Below are positions 17,488-24,788 of a DNA stretch of 38,656 bases, piece after piece (the first letter of the stretch is position 1; every line of letters begins with the position of its first letter). This DNA comes from Verrucomicrobiota bacterium (GTDB lineage: Bacteria > Verrucomicrobiota > Verrucomicrobiia > Opitutales > Seribacteraceae): NCBI GenBank assembly GCA_028343845.1, contig JAOLZO010000023.1, forward strand, positions 1 through 38,656. The letters run 5' to 3'. The notes beneath the pieces were generated by a model. The model saw nothing but the letters and a program-made list of their open reading frames with translations. It made no database searches and was not told the DNA's origin. Both the position numbers and the translations under genes were made by a program.

Positions 17488-18285
17488 TTAAGTTGTCAGC
17501 CAGTTTATTTTGCCTTCTGCAAACATCCCGTCCAATTCTTCCTTATCCCTGTGCGTATCCATACATCTCCAAAAATCAGAGTGTTTGTACACGCGAAGAC
17601 TCCCATCTTCGGTTAATTTTACTAGAGGCTCTCTTTCCAAAACGCAAGTAGACTTGTCACTTAGGTAGGAGCGAAATTCTTTTTTAAAGAAAAAATAACC
17701 CCCGTTTATCCACTCGTCATTCAATTTGGGTTTTTCCATAAACTTTTGGACCGTGTTTCCCTCCGCATCAATTTGACCGAAGCGAGATACCGGATTAACT
17801 CCCGTAATGGTTCCGACGGAACCATGATCCAAATGGAAACGGAATTCAGCGGAGATATCCAAGTTACATAGACCATCGCCATAAGTGACGCCAAAATGCT
17901 CAAAGCCGTCATCGTAACGATCCATCGCTCTTGCGATACGACAACCAGTCATTGATTCTTCTCCCGTATCAATGAGCCTTATTTTCCAGTTGTCTTTTGG
18001 TGTAGATGATAAAATTTCCGGTTCACTATCACCAGCAATCAAAAAATCATTCGCTAAATATCTACGAGTCAGGAAATATTTCTTCACATAGTCCGATTTG
18101 AAGCCAAGGCATAACACGAAATTTGTAAAACCATGCAAGGCATAGCTTTTCATGATGTGGATTAGTATTGGCTCTCCCCCAACAAGCACCATCGGCTTCG
18201 GCATGAATTCGGTTTCCTCCTTCATTCGCGTTCCCAATCCACCACAAAGGATAAAAATGGGGACGTTATTTGTATCTAAGCTCAT
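17488..18285 (-). CDS. rfbF: glucose-1-phosphate cytidylyltransferase
   Basis: A 265-residue enzyme making CDP-glucose from CTP and glucose 1-phosphate, the entry to CDP-deoxysugars. The nucleotidyl motif is CGGLGTRMKEET (14-25) with PKPM (29-32), and DTGEESMTGCRI and GVTYGDGLCNLD follow as in RfbF. The frame stays open upstream to 18429, but that part overlaps the preceding sulfotransferase and has no homology to the family. The ATG at 18285 gives the usual length and leaves a 13-base gap. CDP-glucose 4,6-dehydratase, the expected next step, is not in the window. Confidence 0.95.
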   Translation of the reverse strand: MSLDTNNVPIFILCGGLGTRMKEETEFMPKPMVLVGGEPILIHIMKSYALHGFTNFVLCLGFKSDYVKKYFLTRRYLANDFLIAGDSEPEILSSTPKDNWKIRLIDTGEESMTGCRIARAMDRYDDGFEHFGVTYGDGLCNLDISAEFRFHLDHGSVGTITGVNPVSRFGQIDAEGNTVQKFMEKPKLNDEWINGGYFFFKKEFRSYLSDKSTCVLEREPLVKLTEDGSLRVYKHSDFWRCMDTHRDKEELDGMFAEGKINWLTT

Positions 18286-18298
18286 TTCATTTGCTAGG

Positions 18299-19330
18299 TT
18301 AAGGATTTTTGAAAAGATTCCATAATTTGTAAAACTTACTAGTATTCTTGCTTCGTTTTTCCAGAATTTCAGAGCTATCCGATGAAATGGAATGATCGAG
18401 AGAATTAACACTTTTGAACCTCTTCTCATTCTCTCTTACCGGTAAGCCATTTAAAATGCTGATTTCTCTAATCAATCTCTTGTGAAGGGAAGTGCTTTTC
18501 TTCTCAAGATTGGCTTTCAAAACATGATTGAAAAAATAGCTGCTTTTCACACCTGAAATCACTTGGGAATCAGGCGAGGAAGAATTCAAGAGATTTTCAT
18601 AAAGCATCATTGACGCATGAAACGGTTCGTCTTCCAAGAAAGTTGCATTCGGTGCTTGAGATGCTTTCGAATGATTAAGCTTTTTATCGATTATCGATGC
18701 CGCGCGATCACTAATTTCAATACCCAAGGACATATGCATGTGCTCAGAGGGGTTATCCAACAGTTGATCGTAAGATACTAAACTAACGGCCATACCTTCG
18801 GTATGAATGAGTATCTCGACAATATGCCAATACCAAATTAAAACAGCCGAAGCTGAATCGATTTCGTCCCTCTTCATCAAGGAATGCATGACGTCTATCG
18901 GAGACCTAAGAGGGATAACGACTTTGATTTCATATTGCAGGTCGTGCAACGTCTTCTTCCAAACTGGAAAAGTCCGACAAAAACGCGGATCTTTCAGGAC
19001 TATGCTCGCAACATCATCCTTACTAATTTCAGGAAAGTTTTCACTGAAGCAATCTCGACACTTGGAATAGAACCGTTTCTTGAAGCTTTCGCTGAAGATT
19101 TGCTTGCCCGTTGGTTCAACACTGTCCCAAGTTATTCCGATTTCGCTAAAAATTGATTCGTTAAAGTGAACAATCGACCACGATTCGTTAAAGCCCTTTG
19201 CATTGCTGAGAGCCGGTCGCATTAATTCGGTTGGCAACTTACCTACCGAGCTCCCAAGTAAACCAGCGACTAAAGAAGTTCCGCTACGATGCGGGCCGGC
19301 TACTAAATATGCTGTCCGTGGTGTAATGAT
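18299..19330 (-). CDS. sulfotransferase with no standard start codon before its P-loop
   Basis: A sulfotransferase of up to 343 residues. The 5'-phosphosulfate P-loop VAGPHRSGTS occupies residues 10-19 of the open frame, followed by GLLGSSVGKLP; LKDPRFC and VIPLRSPIDVMHSL supply the later conserved sites. The frame is open only from 19330 (stop TGA at 19331-19333). Between that stop and the P-loop there is no ATG, GTG or TTG in frame; only ATC (19330) and ATT (19327) could start. The first usual start, a TTG at 19237, would remove the P-loop and inactivate the protein. Either a rare ATT/ATC start is used, or the 5' end was lost by rearrangement next to the gene at 19354. First gene of the operon. 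Confidence 0.7.
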   Translation of the reverse strand: MITPRTAYLVAGPHRSGTSLVAGLLGSSVGKLPTELMRPALSNAKGFNESWSIVHFNESIFSEIGITWDSVEPTGKQIFSESFKKRFYSKCRDCFSENFPEISKDDVASIVLKDPRFCRTFPVWKKTLHDLQYEIKVVIPLRSPIDVMHSLMKRDEIDSASAVLIWYWHIVEILIHTEGMAVSLVSYDQLLDNPSEHMHMSLGIEISDRAASIIDKKLNHSKASQAPNATFLEDEPFHASMMLYENLLNSSSPDSQVISGVKSSYFFNHVLKANLEKKSTSLHKRLIREISILNGLPVRENEKRFKSVNSLDHSISSDSSEILEKRSKNTSKFYKLWNLFKNP

Positions 19331-19353
19331 TCAGGATGAAGTAAGGAAGAATC

Positions 19354-20544
19354 TCACTCAATCACCTTGTCAATACCAACTCGACCAATTCCAACTGCCC
19401 CATTCACTCCGTAAACCCTTGCTGTATAATCTCCAGGAGGAAGAGTCATTATGATGGCGGCTTCTTTGGTAATAAGATTATTTAAATAGGTAGGTATACT
19501 ACTTGCCTTGGCTGTGGTTACGGATTCACCTGATTCAGTGGAGACACCCGAAAAGTCGCTCTGGTAATCATCGTTCATTGCAATGGTGGACTTTACTGAA
19601 TGGAAGGCCGAAACCTGCTGGATCAATTCTATAATTGGATCGGAAAGCGCATCGGAAACCGTGCGGGAAGGTCCGAATGCCCGAATGCACACGCTTACGC
19701 TACCATCACGTATTTGAAATCCCGCAATTAGGTATTGGGCACTCGTAGAGCCAACATACCCCCTGGTTGAAATATTGATAAGTTGTCCACCGCTTCCATC
19801 GCTTACGTCATTAATGCCAATTCTACCGACACCGGGAGATGTTCCTGTTTCAGGAGTAATAAAGGCAGTGTACCCAGAGCTATAATTATCATCCCAATTG
19901 GAAATCGTTTGAATATCAGCTTCCTCCAGGGAAATAAGGGCATTGATCAAGGCAGTTGTGTTAGTATCCTGACCGCTAAGCCTAGAGTTTGAGGATGCAT
20001 CGCCCACCTCACTGACAATCCCCGAAGTACTCGGTAACAGAGAAGTCGGATTCGTCTTCCATGTCAGGTAAGGATTGTCCAAATTATCGGAGTTGGCCCT
20101 TGATGGGCCAAATGCTCTCACCAAAATCTTACAAGTACCCCCGTAAACCTTAAAACCTCCAATAAGCCTTTGCGTTCCATCGCCCACATATCCACGAGTA
20201 GAAAGGTTCAGGAGTTTCCCTCCGGACAAAGAACCGGAACCAGAAGGTGCAGCGCCAGGCAAGGAGTTCAAAATGGTATCAGTGGAGAGGTCGGGCACTT
20301 CATCAGTAGGAATTTCTAGAGCCGTGGCGGCAACGGATAGGTCTGTCCATACGGCTGGATTGGATGCCGGAGCCTGCCCCAAAGAAGTGCCGGAGCCGGA
20401 CATTATGTAGGAATTCTGACCTTCCAAAACCAAAGCGCCAGTAGAGTATGTCTTGCTCGCATTGTAGTCTTCAATCGGGGAAGCTGCAAAGACAGAACCG
20501 GTTAAAATGAAACCGAAAAGAAAAACTATTAATTTTGAGGGCAT
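19354..20544 (-). CDS. secreted protein: chitin-binding-like domain plus two GVGRxGI beta domains
   Basis: A 396-residue exported protein. A signal peptide (1-20, ending SVFA) is followed by a segment like family 5/12 carbohydrate-binding modules: YNASKTYSTGALVLEGQNSY, ending in AVWTDLS. Then come two homologous beta-rich repeats, each with LxNxSTRGYVG, an AFGPS block and a closing VGRIGINDV or IGRVGIDKV. These domains are widespread in secreted verrucomicrobial proteins; their role is unknown, perhaps glycan or surface binding. I chose the ATG at 20544 because AAGG lies nine bases before it; the frame is open further up but overlaps the neighbouring SDR. It is embedded between polysaccharide genes and has a decayed relative at 6224-6590. 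Confidence 0.75.
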   Translation of the reverse strand: MPSKLIVFLFGFILTGSVFAASPIEDYNASKTYSTGALVLEGQNSYIMSGSGTSLGQAPASNPAVWTDLSVAATALEIPTDEVPDLSTDTILNSLPGAAPSGSGSLSGGKLLNLSTRGYVGDGTQRLIGGFKVYGGTCKILVRAFGPSRANSDNLDNPYLTWKTNPTSLLPSTSGIVSEVGDASSNSRLSGQDTNTTALINALISLEEADIQTISNWDDNYSSGYTAFITPETGTSPGVGRIGINDVSDGSGGQLINISTRGYVGSTSAQYLIAGFQIRDGSVSVCIRAFGPSRTVSDALSDPIIELIQQVSAFHSVKSTIAMNDDYQSDFSGVSTESGESVTTAKASSIPTYLNNLITKEAAIIMTLPPGDYTARVYGVNGAVGIGRVGIDKVIE

Positions 20545-20617
20545 AGTCATAAACCTTACTATATTCATGGTAGCAAAGCTAAAGCAACTCCAATTTACAC
20601 AAAGATAGGACCGAAAC

Positions 20618-21430
20618 TCAAGCCCTATTTGAATACAAGCCATACCGGGCTTTCAGTACAATCCGAAGGATTGAATCAGGCAAGGCTCGATGAAGCAGAG
20701 GGGCAATGCGGGCCTGAAAGAAACCTCCCCCGTAACGAACCCCGGACCCGCCTCCTCCTATAGACCTAAACAACTGCCTGCAAACAAGTTGTGCGCCCGG
20801 TGCATCTTCCAGCTGATTCTCTATTTGCGTCCATGCCCGCTTCATCGATAGAGGCTGATCGGCCAAGGCCTGTTTCGGAGCGGACTGGTTAAAGGAAGTT
20901 CGGACGTCCCCCGAGCGGAAATCGATCAATTTCGGGAAATTCGGGTATTCCAGCATAAGGGATTGGGTAAAACTGGACAGAGCCGATTTCCCCGAGTTGT
21001 AGAGGGGCATATAGGGCAAAGGATAGAGTGTGGCCAACGAGGTCATGTTAACGATGCACCCTTTTTGCTCTTTAGACATGAGTGGAGCAAAAGCCTTGCA
21101 GAGCAGGACAGGGGCGGAAAACAAAACCGCGCTTTGCCTGATCATTTCATCCTCAGGGAATTCCTTCCACTCGTAAAACGCACCATAACCGGCATTGTTA
21201 ACCAAAAGATCGGGTATCCCGTTTTCCTCGACAAAAGATTTTCCAAATTTTGAAACAGCTTCTAAATCAGACAGATCCAGTTTAACCGGGTGAAAAAAAT
21301 CTGTGTCGCTTCTCTGTTCGGGGTTTCTGGAAACCGCGTGGACTTGCATGCCTTCGGCAAGCAATCGATCGCAAATCGCCAAACCGATACCCGAGGAACC
21401 TCCGGTTACAATTGCAGTTTTGTTTTCCAT
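20618..21430 (-). CDS. classical short-chain dehydrogenase/reductase
   Basis: A 270-residue NAD(P)-dependent oxidoreductase of the classical SDR type. Cofactor loop TGGSSGIG (9-16), NNAG (78-81), Ser131 and catalytic YNSGK (144-148) are all present. Substrate unknown; the C-terminal part (GSGVRYGGGFFQARIAPLL) suggests a membrane-near or lipid substrate but is not diagnostic. It is divergent from the glycosyltransferase at 21502 and may share its control region (21431-21501). A link to the polysaccharide is by position only. Confidence 0.85.
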   Translation of the reverse strand: MENKTAIVTGGSSGIGLAICDRLLAEGMQVHAVSRNPEQRSDTDFFHPVKLDLSDLEAVSKFGKSFVEENGIPDLLVNNAGYGAFYEWKEFPEDEMIRQSAVLFSAPVLLCKAFAPLMSKEQKGCIVNMTSLATLYPLPYMPLYNSGKSALSSFTQSLMLEYPNFPKLIDFRSGDVRTSFNQSAPKQALADQPLSMKRAWTQIENQLEDAPGAQLVCRQLFRSIGGGGSGVRYGGGFFQARIAPLLHRALPDSILRIVLKARYGLYSNRA

Positions 21431-21501
21431 CTTTTTTGAAGACTAGCAAAATTTGGGCTTTGCAGCCAAGCTGAAGATTTCGAATATTGGAATATCTTTC
21501 A

Positions 21502-22617
21502 ATGATTGATAAAACCGTATTTTTAGTAACCCATGAGTATCCCCCAAAGCGCGGCGGAGCAGGAACCTACTGCGAGGAATTGGTATTTGCTTGTGATCAA
21601 TTAGGCATACCCTTGAAAGTTTGGGCTCCCGAATATGCGGGTAAGTTGAAATCCGAGAAATTCAGGGTTTTGCCCATCAAAGGAACTCAGGATTGGATCT
21701 GCTCCATCAAGTCGGTTCTGACGATCGCCAAAAAACTAAAAAAGGGTACGGCACAAGCAACCATCCATCTCGCCGAACCGGGAAGCTTGCGTGCTTTCAT
21801 CCGATTTGGATGGTTACTCCGTAAAAAGCCGGATTTAATCGTTACGATTCATGGCTCTGAATTACTCAGGTTTTGCTCGAATCCGTTTGGGAAATTTCTT
21901 TTTCAGCGCTTTCTGAAAAAGACTCGACGGATTCATGTTCTCTCACACTTCAACAAAAACGCCCTGTTAAAGCTTGTTCCTGAAGTGGAGGAGCGGGTTC
22001 TTCTTTTTCCCGGAGCGCCTGCCCGTCGCCTGACTGGAAAAGGAGTAAGGAAAGCGCCTGGTAAAGATAAAAAAATCAAAATACTGTGCGTAGGGCGAAT
22101 TCATCCTAGAAAAGGTCAAGACCGCCTATTGGAAGCCGTTTCCAAACTTTCCGATAGATTGACCCGCAAGATTCAGTGCCTGTTGGTCGGTCCAGTCGTA
22201 AAACGAAAGTTCTACGAAAAGTTGAAAAAAATCGCTAGCGGCCTCAATTGTCAAATTTCATTCCTCGGGGATCTTCAGGACGACGAACTAAGGAACGTTT
22301 ATCAGGAGGTTGACCTTTTTGTGATGCCCTCCATGCCCAGAGAAAAAAGCATCGAGGGATTTGGTTTCGTTTACCTCGAAGCCGCCTCCCATGGTTTGCC
22401 TGTCATAGCCCACGAAACCGGTGGAGTAAAGGACGCAGTACGGCACGGAGAAAATGGCTTTTTAATAAGTCCTGACAAGCCTAACGCCCTGGCTGAATGC
22501 ATGAGCAAACTCATCGAAGACGAGGACTTGAGAAAGAAAATGGGCAACCAAGGAATCAAATGGGCAAGCACCCACTCTTGGGAAGAAGTTGCAATGCAAC
22601 TTTACGTCGGAAACTAG
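21502..22617 (+). CDS. GT4 family glycosyltransferase
   Basis: A 371-residue retaining glycosyltransferase of the GT-B fold. The acceptor half begins THEYPPKRGGAGTYCEEL (10-27). The donor half has ILCVGRIHPRKGQDRLLEA and the EX7E motif in EGFGFVYLEAASHGLPVIA. It probably adds a hexose from a nucleotide donor to the lipid-linked chain at the inner face of the cytoplasmic membrane. The ATG at 21502 fits the family start; a TTG at 21487 is less likely. It converges on wzm, and the two genes share the palindrome CTAG (22614-22617), which is the stop TAG of both. Confidence 0.9.
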   Translation: MIDKTVFLVTHEYPPKRGGAGTYCEELVFACDQLGIPLKVWAPEYAGKLKSEKFRVLPIKGTQDWICSIKSVLTIAKKLKKGTAQATIHLAEPGSLRAFIRFGWLLRKKPDLIVTIHGSELLRFCSNPFGKFLFQRFLKKTRRIHVLSHFNKNALLKLVPEVEERVLLFPGAPARRLTGKGVRKAPGKDKKIKILCVGRIHPRKGQDRLLEAVSKLSDRLTRKIQCLLVGPVVKRKFYEKLKKIASGLNCQISFLGDLQDDELRNVYQEVDLFVMPSMPREKSIEGFGFVYLEAASHGLPVIAHETGGVKDAVRHGENGFLISPDKPNALAECMSKLIEDEDLRKKMGNQGIKWASTHSWEEVAMQLYVGN

Positions 22618-23420
22618 AGAACATCCGCAAAAGTAGGCCGCAGTCGTTTGAAAAACCAAGCTCCGCCGAAAAAAACAGTGATGCCGAAAGCCCAAGCATA
22701 ACCTACCTTACCCCAATCCAACTCTCCTCCCCAAAGCGTAACTTGTCTCAAAGAATCAATGATTTGAAGCAGTGGATTCCATTGTAAGAACTTCCATATC
22801 TCAGGAGCAGCCTTCTTTGCATTTTCAGCAGAATAAAAAACTCCGCTCGCATAGAGAAGAGCTAAACCGAGAAAAGAACTGATTTGACCTATATCTCTAA
22901 TAAAGACCCCCAACGCAGAAAAAAACCATGACAAACCGAGAGCCATAAGAATAACCGGGGCTAAGATAACCGGCACGTAAAGCAAAGCGAGAGTTAATCC
23001 GGGACCAAGAATGCCTATACCGGTTAGGCACAGACCAAATCCGATAATTAGATCGTAAGACAAGGATCCCGCATGAGCTGCAGGCAGGATTTCCACAGGA
23101 AACACCACTTTTTTTACAAAATTTGAATGACCGACGATAACAGAAGGCGCGCTTCCTATGACGCCTGAAATCAAACCCAGCACATTCAGTCCCAAGAAGA
23201 TCCCGAGAGCAAAGTCCAAAGTTGACTCATCCTGAGAATCGGTGAATTTACCACCGAAAATCACCCCAAAAGCAAAGACATAAAGACCAAGCATGAGCAA
23301 TGGATTCATAATTAACCAAAGAGCGCCAAGCATACTCCCCCGATGCCTGGCCTTGACTTGTCTCAAGAGAAATTGCCAAAGCAAATCCCTATACTTGAAT
23401 AGGCTAATAATCGGTTCCAT
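22614..23420 (-). CDS. wzm: polysaccharide ABC exporter permease Wzm
   Basis: A 268-residue inner-membrane protein of the ABC-2 type with about six membrane segments. The N-terminal amphipathic start, RDLLWQFLLRQVKARHRGS, leads into LGALWLIMNPLLMLGLYVF, the classic beginning of Wzm/KpsM/RfbA permeases. FVKKVVFPVEILPA marks the central cytoplasmic loop. It should pair with the ATPase Wzt at 12988-14196, the only such ATPase in the window, although the genes are 8.4 kb apart and normally adjacent. Its stop overlaps the stop of the convergent GT4 gene. It follows the serine protease gene at 54 bases on the same strand. Confidence 0.93.
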   Translation of the reverse strand: MEPIISLFKYRDLLWQFLLRQVKARHRGSMLGALWLIMNPLLMLGLYVFAFGVIFGGKFTDSQDESTLDFALGIFLGLNVLGLISGVIGSAPSVIVGHSNFVKKVVFPVEILPAAHAGSLSYDLIIGFGLCLTGIGILGPGLTLALLYVPVILAPVILMALGLSWFFSALGVFIRDIGQISSFLGLALLYASGVFYSAENAKKAAPEIWKFLQWNPLLQIIDSLRQVTLWGGELDWGKVGYAWAFGITVFFGGAWFFKRLRPTFADVL

Positions 23421-23474
23421 GTAGCCTTACAATCTATCGAAAGCTTAAAAAAGTACGAGAGTAATCAAGTAAAA

Positions 23475-24788
23475 TCAAAGCACTTGAACCCAATCGTCTT
23501 TTCCATAATCGAAAAAGACGATTTTTTGAGGGGTTGAACGCGAAAGATCAAAGTAAAGCCAGCTTGCCCTTTCACTCGAATAGATAAATGGATAAACCGT
23601 TAAATCGGACCACCACCATCCGAGGTTTTCCTGCCATGCCCAAAAGCTTTCATCGTTTTCGCCGGACGAATAAACCCAACCATGAGAAGGATGGAAGTTC
23701 CATTTTGAGGGCAAAGGGAGGAAGTAACCAAACCAATCTGATTCCAGCCACCCCTCCATACCCGTCTTGCGAGCTTGCTTCCAGGAGGGCAGGTATCCGG
23801 CAATCCAGCTTTCATGGGATGCCAACCGGGTAAATACGGTTACGTCGCCATAAGTCGAGTCCGAGGTTCCGTATGAAACCGTGCCTATGATGCGCCATGC
23901 ATTCCCGATCTTCATGAAGGCCGGTCCCCCACTGTCTCCCACCGCCGTGCTGGCCTCCAATTCGACGGGATTAGGATCGCTATCACCTGAAGAAAGATTG
24001 TCTATCGGAGGGTTTCCGCTTCCCAAGCTATTGGCATCCAGTTTAGGGGAATCAAAGTCAATTGCCAACAAACCACCGAGATATTCGGTCGGGACGTTCG
24101 GTTTGTCAACTTGGAGCACGACCCGGTCAAGCGTATTGAGTCCCCCCACCCTTCTTTGGTTTTGAACGGCTTCGGCACCCGATGCTCCATCAACCAAATT
24201 GCCAAACCCTCCCACAACTACCTTTTCCCCCAATGGTTCCGATCCTCCCACGGGCAGCTTGGCTGGATAAACCCCTGAAACCTCCTTTTTCAAAATAACG
24301 ATTGCCAAATCGACCCCAAGCATATCGCCATCTCCCTTCCCGTTTAATTCTGGCAACCTTGCCTCCCAACCGGGATGGAGATTAATCTGGGAGATTTCGA
24401 ATCTTTGCTTCGCTGAGGCTTCGGTAAACGGGGCATGAAGGATAAACTCCCAACTTGACGGATCAGGAGTCGGACTGGAAAAGCTGTTCCTGAACAGATG
24501 AGCCGCCGTCAAGACCACCGAGGGCGCGACCAAAGTTCCCGTGCCAAGGTATCCCTCATTTGAGTAAAGGGCCCCGACCGGAGAGAAGTCCGGATACTGC
24601 GTGACGGAGGAGTAGATGGAGGAATTTTGCCCAAGATCAAAATAAGGGGACCAGGAAAGATTGTCTAGCTTCCCGACCCTTCGATTCGTTGCCTGTAAGG
24701 TAAAGGCACAAAGACCAAGAAGCAGAACCGCCCAGCGAAAGGGTCGCTTATTCCGTTTCCCGTGATGGCTGAATGTTCGGTGGTGCAC
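23475..24788 (-). CDS. secreted trypsin-like serine protease with Trp-rich C-terminal domain
   Basis: A 437-residue exported S1-type protease. The catalytic triad is visible: His97 in TAAHLF, Asp160 in DLAIV and Ser286 in GDSGGPAF. A hydrophobic signal segment (about residues 16-32, AVLLLGLCAFTLQA) precedes the mature protein. The last 90 residues are rich in Trp (GWVYSSG, FWAWQENLGWWWSD, PFIYSSERASWLYF), a tail I associate with secreted Opitutae proteins. The start is uncertain: the only usual codon before the signal peptide is GTG at 24788, inside the 3' end of the upstream gene (41-base overlap). The frame stays open another 183 bases upstream, but that is antisense to nothing and only mirrors a proline-rich coding stretch. 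Confidence 0.85.
   Translation of the reverse strand: MHHRTFSHHGKRNKRPFRWAVLLLGLCAFTLQATNRRVGKLDNLSWSPYFDLGQNSSIYSSVTQYPDFSPVGALYSNEGYLGTGTLVAPSVVLTAAHLFRNSFSSPTPDPSSWEFILHAPFTEASAKQRFEISQINLHPGWEARLPELNGKGDGDMLGVDLAIVILKKEVSGVYPAKLPVGGSEPLGEKVVVGGFGNLVDGASGAEAVQNQRRVGGLNTLDRVVLQVDKPNVPTEYLGGLLAIDFDSPKLDANSLGSGNPPIDNLSSGDSDPNPVELEASTAVGDSGGPAFMKIGNAWRIIGTVSYGTSDSTYGDVTVFTRLASHESWIAGYLPSWKQARKTGMEGWLESDWFGYFLPLPSKWNFHPSHGWVYSSGENDESFWAWQENLGWWWSDLTVYPFIYSSERASWLYFDLSRSTPQKIVFFDYGKDDWVQVL
23492..23527 (+). terminator. hairpin with T-run inside the 3' end of the protease gene
   Basis: AATCGTCTTTT (23492-23502) pairs perfectly with AAAAGACGATT (23513-23523) around a 10-base loop, and the plus strand continues with four more T's. 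On the plus strand this has intrinsic-terminator shape and would block antisense transcription coming from the GT4 side. In the protease mRNA the hairpin has no U-run behind it. The stem is AT-rich and sits in coding sequence, so chance is possible. Confidence 0.35.

Noticed and set aside
18286-18429. Upstream extension of rfbF by 48 codons
   Set aside because: It overlaps the preceding sulfotransferase, and the RfbF family begins right at the ATG at 18285.
5901-23474. Wzx flippase and Wzy polymerase, or insertion sequences and integrases, in the glycan locus
   Set aside because: No such protein is present in any frame; export is by Wzm/Wzt, and no transposase, terminal repeats or target duplications were seen.
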